In this document: positions 1 through 6,013 of the stretch, piece by piece
How positions within the stretch are numbered: the stretch's first letter is position 1
Layout of the letters: every line of letters begins with the position of its first letter
Origin: CAVPGH01 sp046726955
GTDB taxonomy: Bacteria; Acidobacteriota; Vicinamibacteria; Fen-336
Assembly (NCBI GenBank): GCA_046726955.1
Contig: JBKPBQ010000283.1
Coordinates: 1-9,121 of the forward strand
Reading direction: 5' to 3'
Length of the DNA: 9,121 nt
Translations under genes and position numbers: made by a program
The notes under the pieces: generated by a model
Seen by the model: only the letters and a program-made list of their open reading frames with translations
Databases searched by the model: none
Told to the model about the DNA's origin: nothing

Positions 1-918
1 CAGCAGCACCACGGGCAGCACCTGCTCTCGCGGGCTTTCGTCGAGGTCGCGAGCGCCCGGACCGTCAGCTTCCACCTCGGCGCGGCGGCCTCAACCATCG
101 ACCTCGACCGCGAGGTGGGCGACGCGGAGACGCGCGCCGCCGAAGCGCGCGCGAACGAGGTCGTCTGGGAAGGACGACCCGTCTCCGTGAAGACCGTCAG
201 CGCCGCCGAGGTCCGTGCCCTCGGCATCGAGCCGCCGCCGGACGCGGCGGACGCCGTCCGGATCGTCGAGGCCGAAGGCTTCGACCGCCAGCCGTGCGGC
301 GGGACGCACCCGCGGTCGACCTCCGAGGTCGGCGTGATCCTCGTGCTCGGGCGCGAGCGCTACAAGGGAGGCAGCCGCATACGGTTCGTGTGCGGCCAGC
401 GCGCGCTCGACGCGAGCCGAGCGCGCAATGCGGTTCTCGACGGCCTCTCCCGGACGTTCTCGACGCCGATCGACGACCTGCCCGTGGCGGCGTCACGGAT
501 GGTGGAGCGTGTCGCGGAGGCGGACAAGCGCGTTCGCGACCTCACCGACCGCGCCCTCGAAGGCGAGGCGCGCCGGCTGCTCGCGGAGACGACGGCGCCT
601 CCTCCGGGCGCGCCCGCCACGGTCGTCGCGCTCTACGAGGGCTGGGCGGTCAACGATCTCCGAACGCTCGCGCTCCAGATCGTCCGCCTCTCGCCGTGCG
701 TGGCTCTCCTCGGCAGCCGCAGCGACAAGGCGCACCTCGTCTTCGCCCAGACCGAGGGCCTCGGCCACGACGTCCCCGCGCTCCTCCGCATCGCCCTCGA
801 GCTCCTCGAGGGACGGGGCGGCGGCAAGGGAAACCTCGCGCAGGGGGCGGGCGAGCGCGGGGACCGGCTGGAGGAAGCGCTCCACCGGGCCGCGGAGGCG
901 CTTCTTCCCCACGGATGA
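1..918 (+). CDS. AlaX-type alanyl-tRNA editing protein with DHHA1 domain (5'-truncated by window edge)
   Basis: Frame 1 is open from the first base and ends at TGA 916-918, giving 305 visible residues. It begins inside the editing site: QQHHGQHLLS (residues 1-10) carries the HxxxH half of the zinc site and CGGTH (99-103) the CxxxH half. This pair is the signature of the AlaRS/ThrRS second additional domain, which removes Ser or Gly mischarged on tRNA-Ala. A charged helical stretch follows (about 105-160). A C-terminal DHHA1 domain then ends in GGGKGNLAQGAG (about 273-284), matching the usual GGGG-x-x-x-AQGGG loop. The QQHxGQHLLS form and the end soon after DHHA1 fit a free-standing AlaX-L protein (about 400 residues) better than the end of a full AlaRS. 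Roughly 90 N-terminal residues should lie outside the window. It overlaps the following transporter gene by 4 bp. AlaRS itself remains the alternative, at low probability. Confidence 0.88.
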   Translation, partial: QQHHGQHLLSRAFVEVASARTVSFHLGAAASTIDLDREVGDAETRAAEARANEVVWEGRPVSVKTVSAAEVRALGIEPPPDAADAVRIVEAEGFDRQPCGGTHPRSTSEVGVILVLGRERYKGGSRIRFVCGQRALDASRARNAVLDGLSRTFSTPIDDLPVAASRMVERVAEADKRVRDLTDRALEGEARRLLAETTAPPPGAPATVVALYEGWAVNDLRTLALQIVRLSPCVALLGSRSDKAHLVFAQTEGLGHDVPALLRIALELLEGRGGGKGNLAQGAGERGDRLEEALHRAAEALLPHG

Positions 919-1775
919 GCCGCTCGGCCTACGTCCCCCTCGTCCTCGCGGTCGTCCTCGTCTCCTTCGGCTCCGTCCTCATCCGGCTCGCGGCGGCGCC
1001 GCCGCTGGCCGTGTCCTTCTACCGCATCGGGCTCGCCGCGCTCTGCCTCGCTCCCTTCGCGGCCGGAGACGCCCGCCAGGCGTGGCCTAAGCTCACGCGG
1101 GGCCAGGGGCTCGTCCTCCTCCTCTCGGGGATCGTCCTCGCTCTCCACTTCGCGACGTGGGTGGCGAGCCTCTCCTCCACGTCGATTGCGTCCTCCGTGC
1201 TCCTCGTCAACACGGCGCCCCTCTTCGCCGTGGGATTCACGCGCGCCTTCCTCCACGAGCGCGTGGCGCCCGCCGTTCTCGGCGCGATCGGCGTCGCCTT
1301 GGTCGGGGCGGCCCTCATCGCCTACGGCGACTGGACGGGCTCGCCGGGGTCGCTCGCGGGAAACCTTCTCGCGCTCGCCGGCGCGGTGACGCTCGCCGGC
1401 TACCACGTGATCGGCCGCGGCCTGCGCGAGGCGCTGCCCCTCCGGGCCTACCTCCTCGGCGTGTGGGGCACGGCGGCGCTGGTGCTCGCCGGGCTCTGCG
1501 CCGCGTACGGCGTGCCTTTCACCGGCTATCCCGCGCGGACGTTCACGCTCTTCCTCCTCCTCGCCCTCGTGCCCACGCTGGGCGGCCACGGCCTCGTCAA
1601 CCTCTCCCTGCGCCGGCTCGCGGCCCCCACCGTCGGCCTCTTCCTGCTCGGAGAGCCGCTGGGCGCGTCGTTCCTCGCCTACCTCGCGTTCGGCGAGGTC
1701 CCAACACCGTGGACGCTCGCCGGCGGCGCGCTCGTTCTCGTCGCTCTCGCCGTCGTGCTGCTGCGCCGCGGCTGA
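915..1775 (+). CDS. EamA/DMT-superfamily transporter
   Basis: This is a 286-residue, very hydrophobic protein with about ten predicted membrane helices arranged as two homologous halves, the standard EamA layout and length (280-300). The first half ends with a stretch like SSVLLVNTAPLFAVG, then HERVAPAVLGAIGVALVGAALI. The second half repeats the pattern with APTVGLFLLGEPLGASFLA and FGEVPTPWTLAGGALVLVA, the classic EamA end-of-repeat motif. Proteins of this family export amino acids or other small metabolites across the inner membrane; the substrate cannot be read from sequence. The ATG at 915 was chosen because it overlaps the upstream stop (ATGA), implying translational coupling to the AlaX-like gene. 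The nearest Shine-Dalgarno-like GGAGG (894-898) is too far away to act well alone. The frame stays open upstream to 294, but that part is an arginine-rich shadow of the upstream gene. Confidence 0.9.
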   Translation: MSRSAYVPLVLAVVLVSFGSVLIRLAAAPPLAVSFYRIGLAALCLAPFAAGDARQAWPKLTRGQGLVLLLSGIVLALHFATWVASLSSTSIASSVLLVNTAPLFAVGFTRAFLHERVAPAVLGAIGVALVGAALIAYGDWTGSPGSLAGNLLALAGAVTLAGYHVIGRGLREALPLRAYLLGVWGTAALVLAGLCAAYGVPFTGYPARTFTLFLLLALVPTLGGHGLVNLSLRRLAAPTVGLFLLGEPLGASFLAYLAFGEVPTPWTLAGGALVLVALAVVLLRRG

Positions 1776-1785
1776 ACCGCCCACC

Positions 1786-3522
1786 CTATCGATCGGGCTT
1801 CGGATCCGGTCGCAAGAGGACGAGGTCGCCCCACGGGCCGGCGGCGATGCGGCGGCCGCTCGACTCCCAGGGGCGAGGCGACGACGGATAGGCCTGGTGC
1901 TCGCGCGGGCCCCAGAAGACGGCGCGCACGTCGAGAGCGCGCGCGGCCTCGGCCCACCCCGGCTCTCCCCACATGAGCTGGTCGACCTTCCGCTCGAGCT
2001 CCCGGCCGTCGATGCCGTGGCTCCAGAGGTGTCCGCCGTAGCCGACGGGGATGGCCTGGCCGCACAAGCCCACCGGGTGGTTGAACGTCGGAGCGACCGC
2101 CACGCGCTCGGCCGGGTCGAGCGCGCTCACCGCGCCGCACACGCCTTCCAGCTCGGCCCGATCGGCCACGACGATGCGGAGTCCCCCCGGAAGCGACGCT
2201 TTCAGGACAGTGACGGCGCCCGGCAGGAGGAGCAGGAGGACGAGGGCGGGGCGGAGCCACGGCCCGAGCGGACGCAGGACGAGCTCGAACGTGGCAGGCA
2301 GGACGACGAGGAAGCACCACAGCATGACCTTCGTGTTGTCCCAGTCCCAGGGAGCGAGCATCACGAAGAAGAGGAGCGCGAAGAGCGAGAGCCCCGGTCC
2401 GACCGTGAGGAGGGCTTCGCGGTCCCGCTGCCGCCACGCCTGGCCCAGAGCCACGACCACGAGCGGGAGCCAGAGGCCGAAGTTCGAGGCGAGGAAGACG
2501 ACGGGATTCTGCGACTCGATCACCCAGCCCGGCTTCCACCAGACGAGCGAGGCGGCGCGAAATCGTTCCGTGACCTCGAAGACGGACCACGTCGCGGGAA
2601 CGAGCGCCCAGCCGAGCGGCGGCAAGGCTTCCTTCAGGCGTCGGCCGGCTACGGCCCAGAGCGCGCCCACCAGGGAGACGAAGAGGAACGTGTGGAGGTG
2701 GAAGAGGGGCATCGCTCCCCACAGGACGCCTTCGACCCACGCGGGCAGGCCGGCCTCGGCGCGGAGGAAGCGCCTCCGCCAGCTCCAGAGCAGAAGGAGG
2801 CCGGCCGGCAGCGCGAACAGGAAGCCGCGCTGCGGCACGAAGAGAGCGAGGAACAGGTTCTTCCACGCGAGCGACGCCGCGGGGTCCACGAGGCCGGCGC
2901 CCGTCGCCAGCCGCAGACCCGCCCAGCCGCCGGAGAAGAGGAACGCGGCCAGGGCGAAGCCGCGGCCCCACAAGTAGAGCGCGTGGGCAGCCACGGCGGA
3001 GGCCGCGAGGCCCATGACGCGAAAGACGAAGGGCACGCTCATCCCGAGCTGGACCGCGAGCGCCGACACGAGGTCCATGCCGAACGGATAGCGGAGGCGC
3101 TCACCCGCCGCGATCGGGTTGTCCGGCCAGAAGCTCGCGCCGCGGGCGAGATACGCCACGTACGTCCAGTGCAGCGGCAGGTCGCCGTAGTTGTTCGGCA
3201 GGAGCGTCAGGACGGATCCGTCGCTTTCGAAGCAGACGCCGAGGAACTGGCGTAGCGCGACGGCGAGGAAGGCGAAGAGGGCGAGCCGGCTCGCGAGTCC
3301 CGGTGGATCCGACGTCTCCGAAGCGAGGCTGAGCGAACGCCCGGCGATCGCCCCCACCACCAGGCCCAGGGCGAGCGCCATGAAGGAGAAGGCCGGGTTG
3401 AGCCGCCCGGCGAGAACGCTCAGCGCGGCCGACGAGAGTCCCGCGACGGCCGCACTCACGACGAGGGCCACGCTCGCGCGAAGCAGCCACCCACCCGCCG
3501 GCGATGTGCGCGGCTTTTCCAC
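1786..3522 (-). CDS. Polytopic membrane protein, GT-C glycosyltransferase-like, unknown specificity
   Basis: Read on the minus strand from GTG at 3522, this gives 578 residues, ending in TAG at 1788-1786. About ten to twelve hydrophobic helices are followed by a soluble C-terminal domain (about 449-578). NNYGDLPLHW (110-119) lies in the first large loop after three helices, with WPDNP at 132-136 and then RLRYPFGMD. An acidic residue here is typical of GT-C enzymes that transfer sugar from polyprenyl-phosphate donors on the outer face of the membrane, so D114 is a catalytic candidate. PWDWDNTK (391-398) precedes a late helix, as in uncharacterised members of this group. The acceptor and sugar are unknown. 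The frame stays open upstream to GTG 3759, but that extension is encoded by the 3515-3775 box array and reads as V(E/D)xP heptads, so I consider it non-coding. No convincing ribosome-binding site decides the start, and a GTG further downstream is possible. The gene converges on the EamA gene with a 10-bp gap. Confidence 0.72.
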   Translation of the reverse strand: MEKPRTSPAGGWLLRASVALVVSAAVAGLSSAALSVLAGRLNPAFSFMALALGLVVGAIAGRSLSLASETSDPPGLASRLALFAFLAVALRQFLGVCFESDGSVLTLLPNNYGDLPLHWTYVAYLARGASFWPDNPIAAGERLRYPFGMDLVSALAVQLGMSVPFVFRVMGLAASAVAAHALYLWGRGFALAAFLFSGGWAGLRLATGAGLVDPAASLAWKNLFLALFVPQRGFLFALPAGLLLLWSWRRRFLRAEAGLPAWVEGVLWGAMPLFHLHTFLFVSLVGALWAVAGRRLKEALPPLGWALVPATWSVFEVTERFRAASLVWWKPGWVIESQNPVVFLASNFGLWLPLVVVALGQAWRQRDREALLTVGPGLSLFALLFFVMLAPWDWDNTKVMLWCFLVVLPATFELVLRPLGPWLRPALVLLLLLPGAVTVLKASLPGGLRIVVADRAELEGVCGAVSALDPAERVAVAPTFNHPVGLCGQAIPVGYGGHLWSHGIDGRELERKVDQLMWGEPGWAEAARALDVRAVFWGPREHQAYPSSPRPWESSGRRIAAGPWGDLVLLRPDPKPDR

Positions 3523-3775
3523 AGCGGCCACGGGGTTTTCCACGGATCCCGCGGGCTTATCCACGGCGGGCGCTGAGTCTTCCACGTCCACTCTCGGCTT
3601 TCCCACCGTCTTTCCACAGGAGACTCGCCGCACGACGGCCGGTCTTCCGCAGCCTCCGCGGCGGATTTCCACAGCTTCCCGACAGCGCATCCACAACAGC
3701 GACTGGGGCTTGCACGTGGAATCCACAAGCGGTGCACAGGGTCCGCACCTTCCATCCACAGGCCCCTGTGGACGA
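3515..3775. promoter_or_regulatory. Helically phased DnaA-box-like array (candidate DnaA-binding locus)
   Basis: Nine-base sites resembling the DnaA box TTATCCACA start on the plus strand at 3515 TTTTCCACA, 3536 TTTTCCACG, 3557 TTATCCACG, 3578 TCTTCCACG, 3599 TTTCCCACC, 3610 CTTTCCACA, 3643 TCTTCCGCA (weak), 3665 ATTTCCACA, 3687 GCATCCACA, 3719 GAATCCACA and 3752 CCATCCACA. An inverted TCGTCCACA occupies 3775-3767. Each differs from the consensus at one to three positions. Start-to-start spacing is 21,21,21,21,11,33,22,22,32,33, all close to whole helical turns. Weaker TGCAC/CGCAC sites at 3708, 3730 and 3741 fall on the same 11-bp grid. The array lies between divergent genes. Recognition as DnaA boxes rests on the known consensus. 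Function (origin, DnaA reservoir or autoregulated promoter) is inference: no AT-rich unwinding element and no dnaA-type neighbour is visible. Confidence 0.7.
3755..3772. repeat. Perfect inverted repeat formed by the last two facing boxes
   Basis: TCCACAGG and CCTGTGGA form a perfect 8-bp inverted repeat around a 2-bp CC centre. It is made of the last forward box (3752-3760) and the single inverted box (3767-3775) of the array. The other boxes all point the same way, so this facing pair marks the right-hand end of the array, just before the ketopantoate-reductase-family gene. It could be a bidirectional DnaA site or an operator dyad. The arms are directly observed; any function is inference. 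Confidence 0.6.
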
Positions 3776-3788
3776 CGCGCCGACGCCG

Positions 3789-4769
3789 GTGCTAACGTGG
3801 CCGACCGCGGAGATACTCCTGAGCCCCCGCGGTCCCCGGGTTACGATCCTCGGAACGGGCGCCCTCGCCTGCGCGATCGGAGCCCATCTCGCCCGCTTCG
3901 GCCGGGCTTCCGTGACTCTCGTGGGCACGTGGCCCGAAGCCCTCCACGCCATCGCCACCCATGGCATTGTCGTGGACGAGCCGAGCGGCGTCTGGTCGGC
4001 GCACGTGAGCGTCAGCCCCCTGTCGGGACCGCTCGGTCCCGCCGACGTGGTCGTCGTCCTCGTCAAGAGCCACCAGACCGAGCGGATCGCACGCACGGCC
4101 GCGCGCTGCCTGCTGCCCAGCAGCCTCCTCGTCACGCTCCAGAACGGGCTCGGGAACCGGGAGACGCTGGAGGCGGCGGCCGGCGAGGGCCGCGTCGGCC
4201 ACGGGATCTCGTTCCTCGGCGCGTCCGTGCTCGGGCCAGGCGAGGTGAAGGTGACGCAGGGGCGGATCGTCCTCGGCCGGGAGCCCGACGCTGCGCCCGC
4301 GGTCGCCGAGGTGGCCGCGCTCCTGCGCGATTCGCGTCTCGAGACCGAGGTCACGACGGAGATGGACCGGCTCGTCTGGACGCGCCTGGCGGTGGCGTGC
4401 GCGCTCGAGCCGCTCTCCGCCCTCACCGCGCGCGCCGCCGGCGCGCTCCTGGAGACGCCCGAGCCCTGCGAGACGCTCTTCAGGGCCGCGCGCGAGGTGG
4501 GCGCCGTCGCCCTCGCCCGCGGGATCGACCTCGGGGACGACCCGGCCTCGCTCGTCGTGGGGAGCGCCGAAAGCCTCGCGTCCAGCCACTCTCCGATGTT
4601 CCACGACCTCGCCCGCGGCAGCCGCACCGAGATCGATGCGCTGTGCGGCGCGGTCGTGCAGGAAGGTGAGAGCGCCGGCGTCCCGACGCCCGTGAACGAG
4701 TATCTCTGGCAGCGCATCCGCGAGAAGGAGGGCCGGCCCCTGCCCGCCTCGCCTCCCGCCGCCGTCTAG
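3789..4769 (+). CDS. Ketopantoate reductase (ApbA/PanE) family protein with altered active site
   Basis: Starting from GTG 3789 this is 326 residues. An N-terminal Rossmann fold carries GTGALACAIG (22-31) for NADP(H). VVVVLVKSHQT and LQNGLGN follow (N119 matches the conserved Asn of the family). The helical ApbA_C domain runs to the end, with GSRTEIDAL (E281 matches the conserved Glu) and GVPTPVNEYLW. Typical members reduce 2-dehydropantoate to pantoate for CoA synthesis. In the segment that normally reads K-L-x-x-N-x-x-x-N-P-L, this protein has R199, A203 and E207, so the catalytic Lys and two Asn positions are substituted. It may therefore be a family member with another 2-oxoacid substrate, or a degraded paralogue. 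The start is uncertain: CTG 3819 has a better-placed GGAG (3809-3812, 6-nt spacer) and begins nearer the Rossmann strand, while GTG 3768 lies inside the box array. The gene is divergent from the membrane gene and convergent with the dGTPase gene. Confidence 0.85.
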   Translation: MLTWPTAEILLSPRGPRVTILGTGALACAIGAHLARFGRASVTLVGTWPEALHAIATHGIVVDEPSGVWSAHVSVSPLSGPLGPADVVVVLVKSHQTERIARTAARCLLPSSLLVTLQNGLGNRETLEAAAGEGRVGHGISFLGASVLGPGEVKVTQGRIVLGREPDAAPAVAEVAALLRDSRLETEVTTEMDRLVWTRLAVACALEPLSALTARAAGALLETPEPCETLFRAAREVGAVALARGIDLGDDPASLVVGSAESLASSHSPMFHDLARGSRTEIDALCGAVVQEGESAGVPTPVNEYLWQRIREKEGRPLPASPPAAV

Positions 4770-5920
4770 ACCCGCACCGTGGGGTCGAACAGCTTCTGGT
4801 GCTCGTCCACCGCGAAGCGGTCCGTCATCCCCGCGATGTAGTCGCACACGACGCGCGCCACCCCGTCCCGCTCGATCTGCTCCTGGAAGTGCGGGGGAAG
4901 CTGCCGGGGCTCCGCCATGTAGGAGCCGAAGAGATCGCGGAGGATCCGGCCCGCCTTGTCTCCCATGCGGACGACGCGGTAGTGACGGTACATGCTCCGC
5001 AGCAGGAATTCCTTGAGCTCGCGCACGTGCTCGGTCATCTCCGCGGAGTAGGAGACGAGCCGGCCACCCGCGCCGCGCACGTCGTCCACCGATCCGACGT
5101 GCGCCTCCTGGAGGTTTCGGAGGGTGCTCGTGATGAGGTCCTCCGCGCAGCGGTTGATGATGCGGCGGACCACCTGGTGGCGGAGGATCCGCTCGTCCTC
5201 GATCCCCTGCTTCAGGGCGGCGTCGTGGGCTTCCCGGAAGAGCCCGACGGCGCGGATCTGCTCGACGGGGAACATGCCGGAGGCGATCCCGTCGTCGACG
5301 TCGTGGTTGTTGTAGGCGATCTCGTCCACGAAGTCGACGAGCTGGGCCTCGAGGGTGGGCGCCTGCCCGGGCGCGTACTCGTCGGGAGCGGTGGCGTCGC
5401 TGTCCGTCTTGTGCTTGATGATCCCCTCGCGGACCTCCCAGGTGAGGTTCAGCCCGGGGAAGTCCGGATAGCGGCGCTCCAGCACCTCGAGGATGCGGAG
5501 GGTCTGGCGGTTGTGCTCGAAGCCGCCGTGGTCCTTCATGAGCTCGTCCATCGCCCGCTCGCCGGAGTGCCCGAACGGGGTGTGCCCGAGGTCGTGGCCG
5601 AGGACCAGGCACTCCGTGAGCTCCTCGTTCAGGCCGAGGGCCCGGGCCACCGTGCCCCCGATCTGCGCGGCCTCGAGGCTGTGGGTGAGCCGAGTGCGGT
5701 AGTTGTCGCCTTCGTGGTTCACGAAGACCTGGGTCTTGTACTCCAGCCGGCGGAAGGACGAGCTGTGCACCACCCGGTCGCGGTCGCGCTGGAAGCAGGT
5801 GCGGATGGTGTGCTCCTCTTCCGGGTAGCGCCGGCCGCGGCTGCGCGCGCTGCGCATCCCGTGGGGCGCGAGCAGGTACTCCTCACGCCGCTCCTGCTCG
5901 CGCCTGTCGACGACCCGCAT
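4766..5920 (-). CDS. dgt: Deoxyguanosinetriphosphate triphosphohydrolase-like protein (HD domain)
   Basis: This is a 384-residue protein from ATG 5920 to TAG 4768-4766. Family enzymes hydrolyse dGTP (or other dNTPs) to the nucleoside and triphosphate, controlling dNTP pools in the cytosol. The HD metal site is complete: H80 in TRLTHSLEA, H109-D110 in LGHDLGHTPFGH and D199 in DFVDEIAYNNHD. The R-D-x-x-x-x-S-x-x-F-R-R-L-x-x-K-T-Q-V-F motif (residues 48-66) near the N-terminus is typical. Length and motifs fit the shorter 'dGTPase-like' group rather than the roughly 500-residue E. coli Dgt. The start is supported by GGAGG at 5935-5931 with a spacer of about 10 nt. The frame remains open far upstream to 6988, but there it is antisense to asd and has no family match. 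Its stop interlocks with that of the convergent ketopantoate-reductase-like gene, leaving no room for a terminator between them. Confidence 0.93.
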   Translation of the reverse strand: MRVVDRREQERREEYLLAPHGMRSARSRGRRYPEEEHTIRTCFQRDRDRVVHSSSFRRLEYKTQVFVNHEGDNYRTRLTHSLEAAQIGGTVARALGLNEELTECLVLGHDLGHTPFGHSGERAMDELMKDHGGFEHNRQTLRILEVLERRYPDFPGLNLTWEVREGIIKHKTDSDATAPDEYAPGQAPTLEAQLVDFVDEIAYNNHDVDDGIASGMFPVEQIRAVGLFREAHDAALKQGIEDERILRHQVVRRIINRCAEDLITSTLRNLQEAHVGSVDDVRGAGGRLVSYSAEMTEHVRELKEFLLRSMYRHYRVVRMGDKAGRILRDLFGSYMAEPRQLPPHFQEQIERDGVARVVCDYIAGMTDRFAVDEHQKLFDPTVRV

Positions 5921-6013
5921 CGATAAAGGGCCTCCGCCCGCGATTCTACAGCCGGGCCTCGCCCGGGCCGGGCTTCTCGCCGGGGCACGGCTGAAATAAA
6001 ATGGGAAGTTCAT
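5921..6013. promoter_or_regulatory. Divergent dgt/asd promoter region
   Basis: Ninety-three bases separate two divergent start codons, so both promoters should lie here. On the minus strand TAGAAT (5948-5943) is a possible -10 box, placing transcription start close to the dgt Shine-Dalgarno sequence. On the plus strand TAAAAT (5997-6002) is the only AT-rich -10-like block, but it lies 11 nt before the asd ATG, which would give a leader of only about five bases. No good -35 box is visible for either. GC-rich imperfect direct repeats (GCCGGGC plus CTC or TTCTC) start at 5951 and 5967. The promoter assignments are weak; the divergent arrangement is certain. Confidence 0.4.

Noticed and set aside
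1776..1785. Terminator between the convergent EamA and membrane genes
   Set aside because: Only 10 bp separate the stops and no hairpin plus T-tract is visible.
1897..3255. Long open frame on the plus strand opposite the membrane protein
   Set aside because: The product is charged, low in complexity and rich in E/R/H with no domain, the typical antisense shadow of a GC-rich membrane-protein gene.
3523..3759. N-terminal extension of the membrane protein to GTG 3759
   Set aside because: It is encoded by the box array, has no signal or fold, and its start codon is part of a box. The box spacings ignore codon frame.
3515..3775. CRISPR array or simple tandem repeat
   Set aside because: Repeats are only 9 bp, degenerate, and the spacers are 2-24 bp of unrelated sequence. 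No cas genes occur.
3504..3788. Extension of the ketopantoate-reductase-like frame to ATG 3504
   Set aside because: It yields an Arg/Pro/Ser-rich tail before a complete Rossmann fold and crosses the whole array. It is open only because of high GC.
3776..3860. AT-rich DNA unwinding element or DnaA-trio next to the array
   Set aside because: Neither flank shows an AT-rich run or repeated TAG-type trios, so I do not claim a complete oriC.
4730..4739. GGGCCGGCCC palindrome before the dgt/panE-like stops as a terminator
   Set aside because: The palindrome has no loop and no T-run, lies inside coding sequence, and such palindromes are common at this GC content.
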